A stretch of DNA of 64,000 nt, from contig CAXXPU010000006.1 of NCBI GenBank assembly GCA_963666875.2, positions 248,001-312,000 of the forward strand. Direction: 5' to 3'. Source of the DNA: G963662655 sp963666875. Its GTDB lineage: Bacteria > Cloacimonadota > Cloacimonadia > Cloacimonadales > JAIOQZ01. The notes below the pieces were generated by a model. That model worked only from the letters and a program-made list of their open reading frames with translations, did no database searches and was not told where the DNA came from. A program made the position numbers and the translations under genes. Below are positions 1 to 7,861 of this stretch, piece after piece (within the stretch, counting starts at the first letter, position 1; each line of letters starts with the position of its first letter).

Positions 1-663
1 TCCCGAATAAAACTGTGTGGAATAAATAGTATCAAAGGATGAGAAAGATGTTATACCTAGCAATGTACTTATGGTGTTTGAGCTATAGTGATTATGTGCT
101 TCATACGAATGGTAGTTTCTATTAAGATAAAATGGGCAATACAATATCGCTTCATCATTCCCCTCAATTGTAGTCGGCTGTAGTAGCGATAATGTGAAAT
201 AGCGGTATGATTCCCAGTCTTTATAGCTTATATAAGTTGTAATGATATGGGTATCAATGCACTCCAAGCTTTCAATGCAATGAATTTCCGATATCAAATC
301 ATCATATCTTACCCAGTCACTACCCTGGTATATTCTCTCGCCTAACTCTACCCAATTCACCACCAGATACGGCGTTTCCTCATACTCGAAATAGCTCATC
401 TTCCTTGCGTCGGTGCTGTCGGTCATGGCGAGGGACATGGTTTCCAGAACGTTGCCGTCGGTATCCGAGATCGTCAGGTAGATGTTGTCCGTGTCCTGCG
501 AATAGACCACGATCCGTTCCGTACCTTCCACGGACTTCAGTTCCGCGTAAGAGAAGGTTCCGTTTGTGACCGGTATCGTGCCTCTCTGCGTGAAAGCCAT
601 TTGTGCGAACAATGGAATCGTCAGTACCAGTATCAGTGCGATTGTAAACCATACATGCTTCAT
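1..663 (-). CDS. Secreted protein of unknown function, 3' end outside the window
   Basis: An open frame runs for 221 codons from ATG at 661-663 to the left edge with no stop. A strong ribosome binding site (GGAGGG) lies 4 bases upstream of the ATG. The first ~21 residues form a clear signal peptide (basic MKH start, hydrophobic core, cleavage after PLFAQ). The mature part starts MAFTQRGTIP and includes a beta-rich stretch (VVYSQDTDNIYLTISDTDG) that could be a small beta-sandwich. I do not recognise a family and the C-terminus is missing, so a sorting domain cannot be checked. Start, frame and export signal are well supported; function is unknown. Confidence 0.75.
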   Translation of the reverse strand, partial: MKHVWFTIALILVLTIPLFAQMAFTQRGTIPVTNGTFSYAELKSVEGTERIVVYSQDTDNIYLTISDTDGNVLETMSLAMTDSTDARKMSYFEYEETPYLVVNWVELGERIYQGSDWVRYDDLISEIHCIESLECIDTHIITTYISYKDWESYRYFTLSLLQPTTIEGNDEAILYCPFYLNRNYHSYEAHNHYSSNTISTLLGITSFSSFDTIYSTQFYSG

Positions 664-853
664 GTTACCCTCCTATCTTTGCCCATGTTACACGTTTGTT
701 ATTCATATTATGCGATTATTCCGAAAAGTTGTCAAATTTAATTGTTCCGAGAGCAGCGCGGGTGTCCATCTTCGAACACGTTCCGTTCGACATCCGACAA
801 CATACTGATGGCTCGAAACGGTTAATACCCGCTATTGCAGCGGGTTGGTATTA

Positions 854-871
854 TGGCACGAGGATTGCTTT
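854..871 (+). promoter_or_regulatory. Sigma-54 (RpoN) -24/-12 promoter
   Basis: TGGCACG at 854-860, four spacer bases, then TTGCTTT at 865-871 matches the RpoN consensus TGGCACG-N4-TTGC with correct GG-to-GC spacing. Just upstream (823-853) lies an inverted repeat, TAATACCCGCT...AGCGGG-TTGG-TATTA, close enough to be an activator site or a hairpin. Transcription would start near 881 and run about 345 bases before the M23 peptidase gene, through the palindromic repeat at 1079-1133. Either the leader is long or an unannotated RNA is made here. Confidence 0.65.
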
Positions 872-1078
872 TATATCTACCAGATCCTTACCATAATCTG
901 AGGTTGCTGAAGCGAAGCCATTGTCGGTCGCATAGTTTGGAAGATCCTCCTCGACATATTCCTGATCGTTGAGCCGACAAGAAATCCCCTATCCACCATA
1001 CCCCCACACATTCGCTTTTAGCAGCCTCTTTTCTTTTGGAACACCCGTTCAGCATGGCCTTTCCTGATATGATAACGT

Positions 1079-1133
1079 GTGAAACAAACATTCAGAAGAG
1101 TTGCTGCGCAACACATTCGGAAGTTTGTTTCAC
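1079..1133 (+). repeat. Variable-arm palindromic repeat, copy 1
   Basis: Perfect 11-base arms GTGAAACAAAC and GTTTGTTTCAC enclose two direct copies of ACATTCRGAAG (one ends in CAGAAG, the other in CGGAAG). The copies are separated by 14 bases that form a small hairpin (GTTGC-TGC-GCAAC). The same core recurs at 2818, 22397, 47386 and 47463, each time with different arms that are still mutually complementary. Confidence 0.8.
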
Positions 1134-1225
1134 GATTCTTTATTTGACAGTCTGTTTCTCGTTGCAAAAATTGGATTTACAATGAAGTGCCGTTGATTGG
1201 TAAATTTCTGAGTAAGGGTCTTAAT

Positions 1226-2470
1226 ATGATGAAATACAAGAAATTAGGTACATATATCGTTGTCGCGGTGGTCGCCGTTATAGTCACGATCATGCTGATC
1301 AAATGCAGCGCGAACAACAATGAACCCGAAGTAATCCAGCAAGAGAACACCTACGTACCCGAACCGACTCACATCATGAAGGAGATCGAAAAGGGCGAAA
1401 GCATCTACCAGGTTCTGACCGAGATGGGCGTCAGCAACGACGCGGTCGCCGACTTCACCATCTTCATGGGCGAGTACGTCGATATCAGCACCATCCAGCC
1501 GGGCGATTCGCTGAAGGTGAAATTCGCCACCGACGGCGCGACAGTCGAGGAGATCGTCTATAAGCCCGACCTCACCACCTCGCACATCATGTACAACCTG
1601 GGCGATTCACTCGCCTATGGGTATATCCAGGAGCCGGTCGATGAGGAATTGCGCATCATCACGGGCGAAGTGGAAAATACGCTCGATGCCGCGCTTCTCG
1701 GCGCAGGACTGGAGGCGTCTGTCAAGCAGGAGGTCAACAACGCGCTGGAGGCTTCCATCAGCTTCCAGACCGATACCCGCAAGGGCGATGTCTTCCACGT
1801 GATGGTCAAGGAACGCTACTTCCATGGAGCAAAGCTGCCGCGCGCAAGGCTGATCTACGCGTCCTACGAAGGAAAAATCGCCGGGCATAAGGAAGCCTTC
1901 CGCTACAACGACGACGATATTTCCTCCGCACTAAACGGCATGTACAGCACCGAAGGCAAGGCGCTGGTTCACAATGCGGTTCGTACGCCACTCGACTACA
2001 TGCACGTCACCTCGCCGTTCGGCAAGAGGATTCACCCCATTTCGCGCACGTGGAAGATGCACCTCGGAATGGACCTTCGTGCACGAACCGGGACGCCCGT
2101 CTATGCGGTCGCTGCGGGAAGGGTCACCAGCGCGGGAACAAACGGCGGCAACGGCAAGGAAGTCCGCATCAAGCACAACGACATGCTGACCCACTATGCG
2201 CATCTGAGTAAAGTCTATGTCCGCAAGGGGCAGGTGGTTAAGAAGGGTACGAAGATCGGTCTGACCGGCAACACAGGCTATTCCGCGGCGCCGCATCTGC
2301 ACTTCGGATTGCAGAAAAACGGCAAGTGGATCAACCCGAAGAATCTCCGCATGGTGGGCGCTCAAAAACTGGATGGCGACAAGCTGAAACGCTTCAAGGG
2401 ACAGATCGAGGACATTCGCGGGGATCTTGCCAAATTATCCCCCTCCAGGCAGGAAATTTTCCCATTTTGA
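1226..2470 (+). CDS. M23 family peptidoglycan DD-metalloendopeptidase
   Basis: A 414-residue envelope protein predicted to cut peptidoglycan cross-links. Residues ~8-24 form an N-terminal membrane segment. A middle region (EKGESIYQVLTEMGV, then IQPGDSLKVKF) resembles the OapA/LysM-like domains of MepM-type enzymes. The C-terminal M23 domain keeps the zinc ligands in HLGMD and HLHFG plus the HYAHLS motif, so it should be active. The frame also opens at GTG 1187, but ATG 1226 is preferred because an AAGGG ribosome binding site sits at normal distance and the membrane helix follows directly. A terminator hairpin follows at 2550. A sigma-54 promoter lies ~345 bases upstream. Confidence 0.9.
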   Translation: MMKYKKLGTYIVVAVVAVIVTIMLIKCSANNNEPEVIQQENTYVPEPTHIMKEIEKGESIYQVLTEMGVSNDAVADFTIFMGEYVDISTIQPGDSLKVKFATDGATVEEIVYKPDLTTSHIMYNLGDSLAYGYIQEPVDEELRIITGEVENTLDAALLGAGLEASVKQEVNNALEASISFQTDTRKGDVFHVMVKERYFHGAKLPRARLIYASYEGKIAGHKEAFRYNDDDISSALNGMYSTEGKALVHNAVRTPLDYMHVTSPFGKRIHPISRTWKMHLGMDLRARTGTPVYAVAAGRVTSAGTNGGNGKEVRIKHNDMLTHYAHLSKVYVRKGQVVKKGTKIGLTGNTGYSAAPHLHFGLQKNGKWINPKNLRMVGAQKLDGDKLKRFKGQIEDIRGDLAKLSPSRQEIFPF

Positions 2471-2549
2471 GAAATCAATATCAAGTAACAATTTAATCTG
2501 ACGATATAAAAGTATCAAGACAAACGGGTTGACAGCGTTAGCGAATTAA

Positions 2550-2572
2550 CGGACAAAAAAAGTCCGATTTTT
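2550..2572 (+). terminator. Rho-independent terminator after the M23 peptidase gene
   Basis: CGGAC, seven A, GTCCG, then ATTTTT: a short perfect stem followed by a T tract, 80 bases after the stop codon. Confidence 0.6.
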
Positions 2573-2636
2573 CGTAACGCGTTTTTTCGTTTCCGCGTTA
2601 TATTATTGGTAGCATAAAGTATTTCAAGGAGGTGTT

Positions 2637-2753
2637 ATGATAGTTTTGTCAGATTACTCGATTGCGCCCAAACCCAATACGAAACCAAACCTCCAAACGA
2701 AAACCGAGAAGAAGGATAAGCCCAAAAAGGCTCCCAAGGAAGACCAATCCTGA
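2637..2753 (+). CDS. Small Lys/Pro-rich protein (38 aa), unknown
   Basis: ATG at 2637 has a perfect AAGGAGG ribosome binding site 4 bases upstream, and the frame runs 38 codons to TGA at 2751-2753. The product is highly basic and Lys/Pro/Thr-rich (for example KTEKKDKPKKAPKEDQS at the C-terminus) with no membrane segment, so it is probably disordered. The gene sits alone between two rho-independent terminators (2550 and 2784), so it forms its own transcription unit. That isolation and the strong ribosome binding site argue for a real gene. No function can be assigned. Confidence 0.6.
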   Translation: MIVLSDYSIAPKPNTKPNLQTKTEKKDKPKKAPKEDQS

Positions 2754-2783
2754 AATTAAATATCTGATTGATTCTGTTATTCG

Positions 2784-2811
2784 AAGGCGGTCCGAAAGGA
2801 TCGCCTTTTTC
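2784..2811 (+). terminator. Rho-independent terminator after the 38-aa gene
   Basis: AAGGCGGTCC, loop GAAA, GGATCGCCTT, then a T run. The 10-bp stem has one G-T pair and an obvious T tract. Confidence 0.8.
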
Positions 2812-2817
2812 CGTTTT

Positions 2818-2868
2818 GAAATCAACTTCTGAATGTGTTGCGAAGCAACTCTTCCGAATGTTGATTTC
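2818..2868 (-). repeat. Variable-arm palindromic repeat, copy 2
   Basis: Arms GAAATCAAC and GTTGATTTC enclose the reverse-oriented core. Read on the minus strand it is ACATTCGGAAG, then AGTTGCTTCGCAAC, then ACATTCAGAAG. The core is nearly identical to the copy at 1079-1133, but the arms differ. Confidence 0.8.
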
Positions 2869-2900
2869 CGGCTTGAAGAGATTGGGTAGTCAAAGAAGGA

Positions 2901-2931
2901 AATGCCAGGCTGGAGCTTGGCGGTCCAGGGA
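2901..2931. repeat. Dispersed short palindrome (GCCAGGCTGGAGCTTGGC type)
   Basis: The same sequence with one change occurs at 9877-9903 inside the coding region of the ketosynthase fusion gene. Here it lies between genes. Confidence 0.55.
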
Positions 2932-3005
2932 GATCAGCGCCTACAGGATAAAACAGACGCGCATCGGGATGGGAGAAGATGCAGACGCGGACGTCTCCAG
3001 GTACA

Positions 3006-3896
3006 TCAATTGTCAGACCAGAAATCGAAGAAGTTCAGCCACATGAAGGGGTTTTCCCGAACGTACTTCTCGAGGTGCGACACATATCGCTCCATCAGCA
3101 TATCGAGCCTTGTGTCGCGCGGAAGGCTTGAATCGACTTCGTCGGTGAGCACGTGATAATCGATGCGGAAGGCGAGCGGCCCCGTGCGCACGGTAAGGAA
3201 CATCACCAGCCGCGCGTCGCCGGTCACGGAAAGGTAGTAGGGCGTGATGGGAAATGCTGCGTCCTCGCCGAGGAATGCGGCCTTCTTCGTGCGCGATCCC
3301 CAGGCGCGGTCACCCATGATGGAGACGCATTCGCCCTTCTGGAGCATGTTGATCGACTCCACCAACCCGCCGAACATCCCGTCCGGCGAGATGATCTTGA
3401 TTCCCTTCTCGCGCGCCAGATCGAAGAAGTATTTTCCTCTGTCATGCTCTTGCAACCGCAGCAGGAAATTGACCGGCTTTTCGAGGTGATCCATCGCCGC
3501 CATGGCAGCCAGCCAGGTCCCTGCGTGAGTGGTCAGCAGCACCATGCCCTTTTCTTCCTTGGACATCTCGTACAGTTCGGTCCAGTGGGTGAATTCGATC
3601 TTGAATTTTCCTGGTCCGAGGATGCCCATGCATGCCTGATCGATCAGGACTTTCGAAAACTCGTATAAATACTTTCCAGCCAGGAAGAACCGTGCCACAG
3701 CTGATTTCTCAGGAAAACGATGCCTCAGATAGAACACGGGTGAAGACCTTGTCAACCACACCTTCACAAGGTAGTACGGTATCAGGAGCGCCGCGAAGGC
3801 GTATGCCGAGTAGGGGCCCAGAAACCGGATCATCAGATGGAAGAATCCGTATCCGAACCTGCCGCCGTAGTTGGGTGATTTCTTACGTTCGGACAT
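3006..3896 (-). CDS. LpxL/HtrB-like lysophospholipid acyltransferase
   Basis: A 296-residue inner-membrane acyltransferase, last gene of the lipid/pigment cluster. Residues ~30-50 form an N-terminal membrane segment, followed by the LpxL-type catalytic fold. The region matching the HX4(D/E) motif reads THAGTWLAAM: the His is kept but the acidic residue is Leu, so the usual His-Glu dyad is incomplete. Downstream blocks ISPDGMFGGLVE and IMGDRAWGSRTKKAAFLG fit the family. In aryl-polyene and flexirubin clusters such enzymes are thought to attach the polyene to a lipid. It overlaps the upstream GT2 gene by 14 bases once that gene's frameshift is corrected, which supports co-expression. Confidence 0.8.
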   Translation of the reverse strand: MSERKKSPNYGGRFGYGFFHLMIRFLGPYSAYAFAALLIPYYLVKVWLTRSSPVFYLRHRFPEKSAVARFFLAGKYLYEFSKVLIDQACMGILGPGKFKIEFTHWTELYEMSKEEKGMVLLTTHAGTWLAAMAAMDHLEKPVNFLLRLQEHDRGKYFFDLAREKGIKIISPDGMFGGLVESINMLQKGECVSIMGDRAWGSRTKKAAFLGEDAAFPITPYYLSVTGDARLVMFLTVRTGPLAFRIDYHVLTDEVDSSLPRDTRLDMLMERYVSHLEKYVRENPFMWLNFFDFWSDN

Positions 3897-5065
3897 CGCT
3901 GCCTCGCTTTGCGACCTTGTGATAGAGCCAGGTCGCGCCCATGATGCTCAGACCGGATACAATAGCCAGTACCGGCGCCAGCAACGAGCGATCCGATGAT
4001 GTAATCGCCCAGCCGCTGCAACGCCTGATGACCGAGCGTCTCCCAGTTGAATTTCGTGAGAAAATGCCCGTTGCGAACGTAGTAGCCGATCAGGATGGAG
4101 AGCGCCGGCACGAAGGGCGGGCCGCAGAAGTGGTTCATGCTCAGCGCGACCAGCCGGTTTACCCGAATACGCGTGGCGACGAACACGATCGCGACGCCGT
4201 GGAATCCGATCAGCGGCAGGGTCGCCAACAGCACACCGGTCGAGACCGCCAGCGCCAGTTCCGAAGGTGCAAGCTTCTCGGTGAACAACATCTTGAGCGT
4301 CTTCCACGGATTGGTCAGGTACAGCTTGAACTGGTTTTCGCGCTTCTTGCCGAATAAAAGCTTATGGGGTAGCGGCACGAAGTTGCGTAGCACCAGTTTC
4401 GTATAGGTCAACGAAATTCGGGCGTTGTCCTTGAAGGGATGGAAATGCGATATTCTGTCGCTGTATTCGACCCGGATGGGGACTTCGCTGATCTCCAGCC
4501 CCGCCCAGAGCGCGCGCACGATGACCTCCACCTCGAAATTGTATCTCTTGCCCTTGATCTTCAAGAGCTTCAGCGCTTCGCAGGGATAGACGCGGTAACC
4601 GCTCTGGCTGTCGGAGACCGATTGCCCGGTACAGACGCGAATCCAGAAGTTGGAGAATTTTCGGCCGAACCGGCTCGATCCCGGGACGTCCTCGCTGTCG
4701 AAATCGCGCGTGCCGATCACGATGGATAGCGGCGATTCTTCGGCTGCTTCGACGAACTTCGGAATCTCTTCCGGGTGGTGCTGTCCGTCCGCGTCGATGG
4801 TCAGGATGTGCGTGTAGCCATGCTCCATCGCCCACCGATTGCCTTCCATGATGGCGGCGCCTTTGCCCCGGTTTTCCTTGAAGCCGGTTAGAAAGAGACC
4901 CTCACCCCGACCCTCTCCCGCAAGCGGGCGAGGGAGTGAGATACCGCCATCCGTACATCCATCATCCACGATCAGCACCGGATAGCCGGTGTCGAGCGCG
5001 CGGCGTGCCACATTTTGGATGGTCGAGGCGTTGTTGTAAACCGGGATGACGATCAGGATATTCAT
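3883..5065 (-). CDS. GT2 glycosyltransferase with C-terminal DUF2062, frameshifted near the 3' end
   Basis: The N-terminal half is a GT2 (dolichol-phosphate-mannose synthase-like) domain with the IPVYNN start, VDDG, DADGQHH and a QSGYRVYP block. The C-terminal ~150 residues are a DUF2062 membrane domain with a PLIGFHG-type motif. This fusion is typical of aryl-polyene/flexirubin clusters. Near 3978-3990 the frame is lost: an adjacent frame gives the expected last helix (LAPVLAIVSGLSIMGATWL) and stops at 3883, 14 bases inside the next gene. The uncorrected frame runs on to 3833 with unrelated residues. Between VDDGCTDGG and TGFKENRGKGAA lies a repeat-derived insert (see 4899-4940). The frameshift may be real or an assembly error. 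Confidence 0.8.
4899..4940. repeat. C-rich palindromic repeat inside the GT2 gene, in frame
   Basis: CCCTCACCCCGACCCTCTCCC, CAAG, then GGGCGAGGGAG: an element of the type seen between genes at 44670-44822 and in coding DNA at 9925-9971. It encodes about 16 extra residues (LPRPLAGEGRGEG) in the GT2 loop after VDDGCTDGG. Confidence 0.75.
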
Positions 5066-5066
5066 T

Positions 5067-6518
5067 TCAGGTCGCGTATTTCTTGCGGAAGCTGAGGAAG
5101 ACGGAGAGGTCTTTGATGAACCGGCGCCAGCTATCGGGCGATTTCCACAGCATGGTTACGTAGTTCCACATCACCTTGTGGCGTTGGTAGTATCGACGGT
5201 AAAACTCGCGGTGTCGCTCCTCGAGGCGTTCCTTCGTGAAGCCCTTCGCCACGAACACGAAGTTCAACGCGTTCATGAGCGACCAGTCTTCGTCGAACTC
5301 GCCGAAGTCGTGGATCGTCTGGTAGGCGGGGGATCCCGGGAACGGCGTGAACTTGGATAGGTTGAAGTCGTCCAGCGGCAGACTCAGCACGTATCGGATG
5401 CTGCGTTCGATGCTCTCTTCCGTCTCACCGGGCAGACCCAGCATGAAGAGGCCCTTGGCGCGGATACCGGCTCTGCGGATCATCTTCACCGCGTCGCGAT
5501 TCATATCGAGCGCGTCGTCCGGGATCCTGCCGGCGTAGTAGCGGTGGCGCCTTAAAAGGTCGGGATCGCCGGTCTCGATGCCGAGGCTGATCATCCAGCA
5601 TCCCGCTTTCTTCATCAGCTTCAGGAGCTCCGGATCGACCTGCTCCGCGCGCGCGGCGCAGTTGAAGGTCATCTTCAGTCCGGACGCGATCTTCTTCTCG
5701 CAGAATTCCTCGATCCGCTTGCGCTGAAGGGTGAACGTGTCGTCGTAGATATTTACGTGCCGCATCCCGTAGGTGTCGTGCAGGTACTGCATCATCCTGA
5801 GGATGTAGTCGGCGGAGTTGAAGCGGTAGGAACTCTGGAACACCGAGCGGTCGCAGTAGGAGCACCGGAAGGGGCATCCTCGGCTTGTGATGATGGTGGT
5901 TCCGGGCGCCTTGGGATAGTTGAAGATGGGCAGCTTGTAGGCTTCCGGGAAGCCGTGCAGCTTGTGGTAGGCGGGGATGGGCAGCGTGTCGAGGTTCAAG
6001 AGGTCTCTGCGGTGCCCGTTGAAAACCGCCTCGTGCCCGTCGCGCCAGATCAGCCCCTCGATGTGCGAGAGGTCTTCGCTTTTGCACTCGATCAGTTCGA
6101 GCAGGGTCTGTTCGCCTTCGCCAACGATGATGTAGTCGATGACGTAGAATTCGTTCATGAGTTGCTCTCGCAGGGCGGAGACGTGCACGCCGCCGAAGAC
6201 GATCTTCGCTTCGGGGAGAATCTCGCGGCAATGGTTCGCCAGCCGGATCGCGTCCGGGAAGCTCGATGTGGTGGTGCTGAAGCCGATCCACAGCGGTCGG
6301 TCGCGTTCGAGTTGCTTGAAAAGTCGTTTATCGTCGCCGGGGAAGGCGTAGCAGTCGTAGATTTCGGTTTGCCAGTCGTGCTTCTCCATCCAGGCGGAAA
6401 TACTGCACAGTCCCAGCGGCGGCATGATGTTCGCGATTCTGGACATGTCGGTCTCGCCCGGCATCCAGTTTTCGCCCAGCGGGTGGATCAGGTAGAGTGC
6501 TCGTTCATTTATGTTCAT
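5067..6518 (-). CDS. B12-binding-domain radical SAM enzyme (1 of 3)
   Basis: A 483-residue protein. An N-terminal Rossmann-type B12-binding domain (IGFSTTTSSFPDA, then KIVFGGVHVS and VGEGEQTL) lacks the DxHxxG ligand motif, as is usual in this class. The radical SAM domain carries CPFRCSYC at ~residue 215. Family members catalyse methylations or ring-forming and rearrangement reactions on lipids, porphyrins or antibiotics. The start at 6518 (MNINERALYL) is chosen because it gives an ATGA overlap with the upstream radical SAM gene; the longer frame to 6671 adds residues that only shadow that gene. The substrate is unknown, presumably the product of the surrounding ketosynthases. Confidence 0.88.
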   Translation of the reverse strand: MNINERALYLIHPLGENWMPGETDMSRIANIMPPLGLCSISAWMEKHDWQTEIYDCYAFPGDDKRLFKQLERDRPLWIGFSTTTSSFPDAIRLANHCREILPEAKIVFGGVHVSALREQLMNEFYVIDYIIVGEGEQTLLELIECKSEDLSHIEGLIWRDGHEAVFNGHRRDLLNLDTLPIPAYHKLHGFPEAYKLPIFNYPKAPGTTIITSRGCPFRCSYCDRSVFQSSYRFNSADYILRMMQYLHDTYGMRHVNIYDDTFTLQRKRIEEFCEKKIASGLKMTFNCAARAEQVDPELLKLMKKAGCWMISLGIETGDPDLLRRHRYYAGRIPDDALDMNRDAVKMIRRAGIRAKGLFMLGLPGETEESIERSIRYVLSLPLDDFNLSKFTPFPGSPAYQTIHDFGEFDEDWSLMNALNFVFVAKGFTKERLEERHREFYRRYYQRHKVMWNYVTMLWKSPDSWRRFIKDLSVFLSFRKKYAT

Positions 6519-7861
6519 CGTCGGGTCCTCTTGTGTGATAGAATCATGTTCCAGACCGGTCCGCGATAGCCCATGGTGTGAAAGGCCTTGATCATGTCGA
6601 GTTGTTCGCCGTCCGGGTAGATGCGGTCTTTCCGCTCCTTGAACGCCTCCAGAAGCCGCTGGTGCAGCCATTCACGGTCGATATCCGGCGAGAAAAACCA
6701 GTGCGGTTCGAGGATATTCTGATCGGCGGCGATTTCACCCGCCTCGATCAGCGTTTTCCAGATTGGCGTATCGGGGAATACGCGCAAGCCAATGCCCGTG
6801 AACACCACGCAATCTTCGAGCATCTCGATGTTTTGGATGCCCTCTTCGACGGTCTCGCGGGTCTCTTCCGGTCCGGCGAAGATGATAAAGTGCGCGTTGG
6901 CGATACCGGCTTCTGCGAACAGGCGATTCGACTCGACCACCTGGTCCCACGTAAAATCCTTCTTCATGCCCTCGAGTGTGGTGTCGGTCGAGGCGTCCGT
7001 GCCCCATTCGACCGCGTGCAGACCGGATTTCCTCAGCAGATCGACATCGTCCTTCCTGAAATCGGCGGGACGGAAAAACGCCATCCAGGGTGTCTCGTTG
7101 TTGCGCCTGACAAGCTCTTCCGCGATGGAGAGGTACTTGCCGCGCGCGTCGTTGAAAACGGAGTCGGTGAAGGAAATGTAGTCGGCGTTGTATTTCGATT
7201 TCAGCAGGTCGATCTCATCGACAACGTCTTTCGCGGAGCGGAATCGATATCGGACGCCCTCCAGCACCGGATACGAGCAATAGACGCAGCGGTGCGGACA
7301 TCCTCGCTTGCTCTGCACGTTGAGCATGCCGCCCCTTTGCAGGTAAAAATCCGCCAGCTTCGGGTCGCGGCGTGTCGGGATCAGATCGGAAGGTTCGATG
7401 TTTGCCGTACCGCGCAGGATGCGGTCTTTGGGTGGATTGCCGCTATGGATCGCGTTTGCCAGTTCGACGAAGACCTTCTCGCCTTCGCCAACAATGCCGT
7501 AGTCGGCGCCGCTCAAATCGAGCATCTCTTTCGGAAAGATTGAGTAGCCCGATCCGCCGAGAACGACGGGTCTGTCCGTATGCTGTTTGATAAACTGGAC
7601 GATCTGCTTGTAGTGCTCGAAATAGGTGTGCCCCTGACAGTAGTTCACATCATCGACGTTGCGGATGGAGAGCCCGATCAGGAGAAAATCATTCTTCCCG
7701 AGCAGTTCGGCGATTTCCATTTGCCAGTCTTCGGAGGCAAGTATATCGCGCTGGATCACCTCGAATCCGGCGTCCTCCGCGGCGTGCGCGATCAGCGCCA
7801 TGCCCAGCGGATAGACCGGATAAGGCTCGGTCGTTGTATTGCAGGATATCAGTAAAATCAT
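6515..7861 (-). CDS. B12-binding-domain radical SAM enzyme (2 of 3)
   Basis: 448 residues. The B12-binding-like N-terminus (YPLGMALIAHAAEDAG, then PVVLGGSGYSIFP and GIVGEGEK) is followed by a radical SAM domain with CPHRCVYC at ~residue 189. The family style resembles what databases call lipid-biosynthesis B12-binding/radical SAM proteins, which I recall from ladderane-type clusters; I could not check this. Four-base overlaps with both neighbouring radical SAM genes indicate translational coupling of the three. Confidence 0.88.
   Translation of the reverse strand: MILLISCNTTTEPYPVYPLGMALIAHAAEDAGFEVIQRDILASEDWQMEIAELLGKNDFLLIGLSIRNVDDVNYCQGHTYFEHYKQIVQFIKQHTDRPVVLGGSGYSIFPKEMLDLSGADYGIVGEGEKVFVELANAIHSGNPPKDRILRGTANIEPSDLIPTRRDPKLADFYLQRGGMLNVQSKRGCPHRCVYCSYPVLEGVRYRFRSAKDVVDEIDLLKSKYNADYISFTDSVFNDARGKYLSIAEELVRRNNETPWMAFFRPADFRKDDVDLLRKSGLHAVEWGTDASTDTTLEGMKKDFTWDQVVESNRLFAEAGIANAHFIIFAGPEETRETVEEGIQNIEMLEDCVVFTGIGLRVFPDTPIWKTLIEAGEIAADQNILEPHWFFSPDIDREWLHQRLLEAFKERKDRIYPDGEQLDMIKAFHTMGYRGPVWNMILSHKRTRR

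Larger units (their letters stand above)
664..1225. other. Intergenic region with sigma-54 promoter and palindromic repeat
   Basis: About 560 bases separate the divergent partial secreted gene and the M23 peptidase gene. I see no convincing gene. It holds an inverted repeat with 11-base arms (823-853), the sigma-54 promoter at 854-871, and a dispersed palindromic repeat at 1079-1133. Short frames here lack ribosome binding sites and coding character. Confidence 0.6.

Noticed and set aside
380..652. Minus-strand frame of 90 codons
   Set aside because: Out of frame with the signal-peptide gene that covers the same bases and has the ribosome binding site.
2529..2534. TTGACA before the 38-aa gene
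   Set aside because: No acceptable -10 at 16-18 bases; the position falls inside the terminator hairpin.
4362..4835. Alternative minus-strand frame within the GT2 gene
   Set aside because: Arg-rich shadow frame typical of high-GC antisense or offset frames; no motif.
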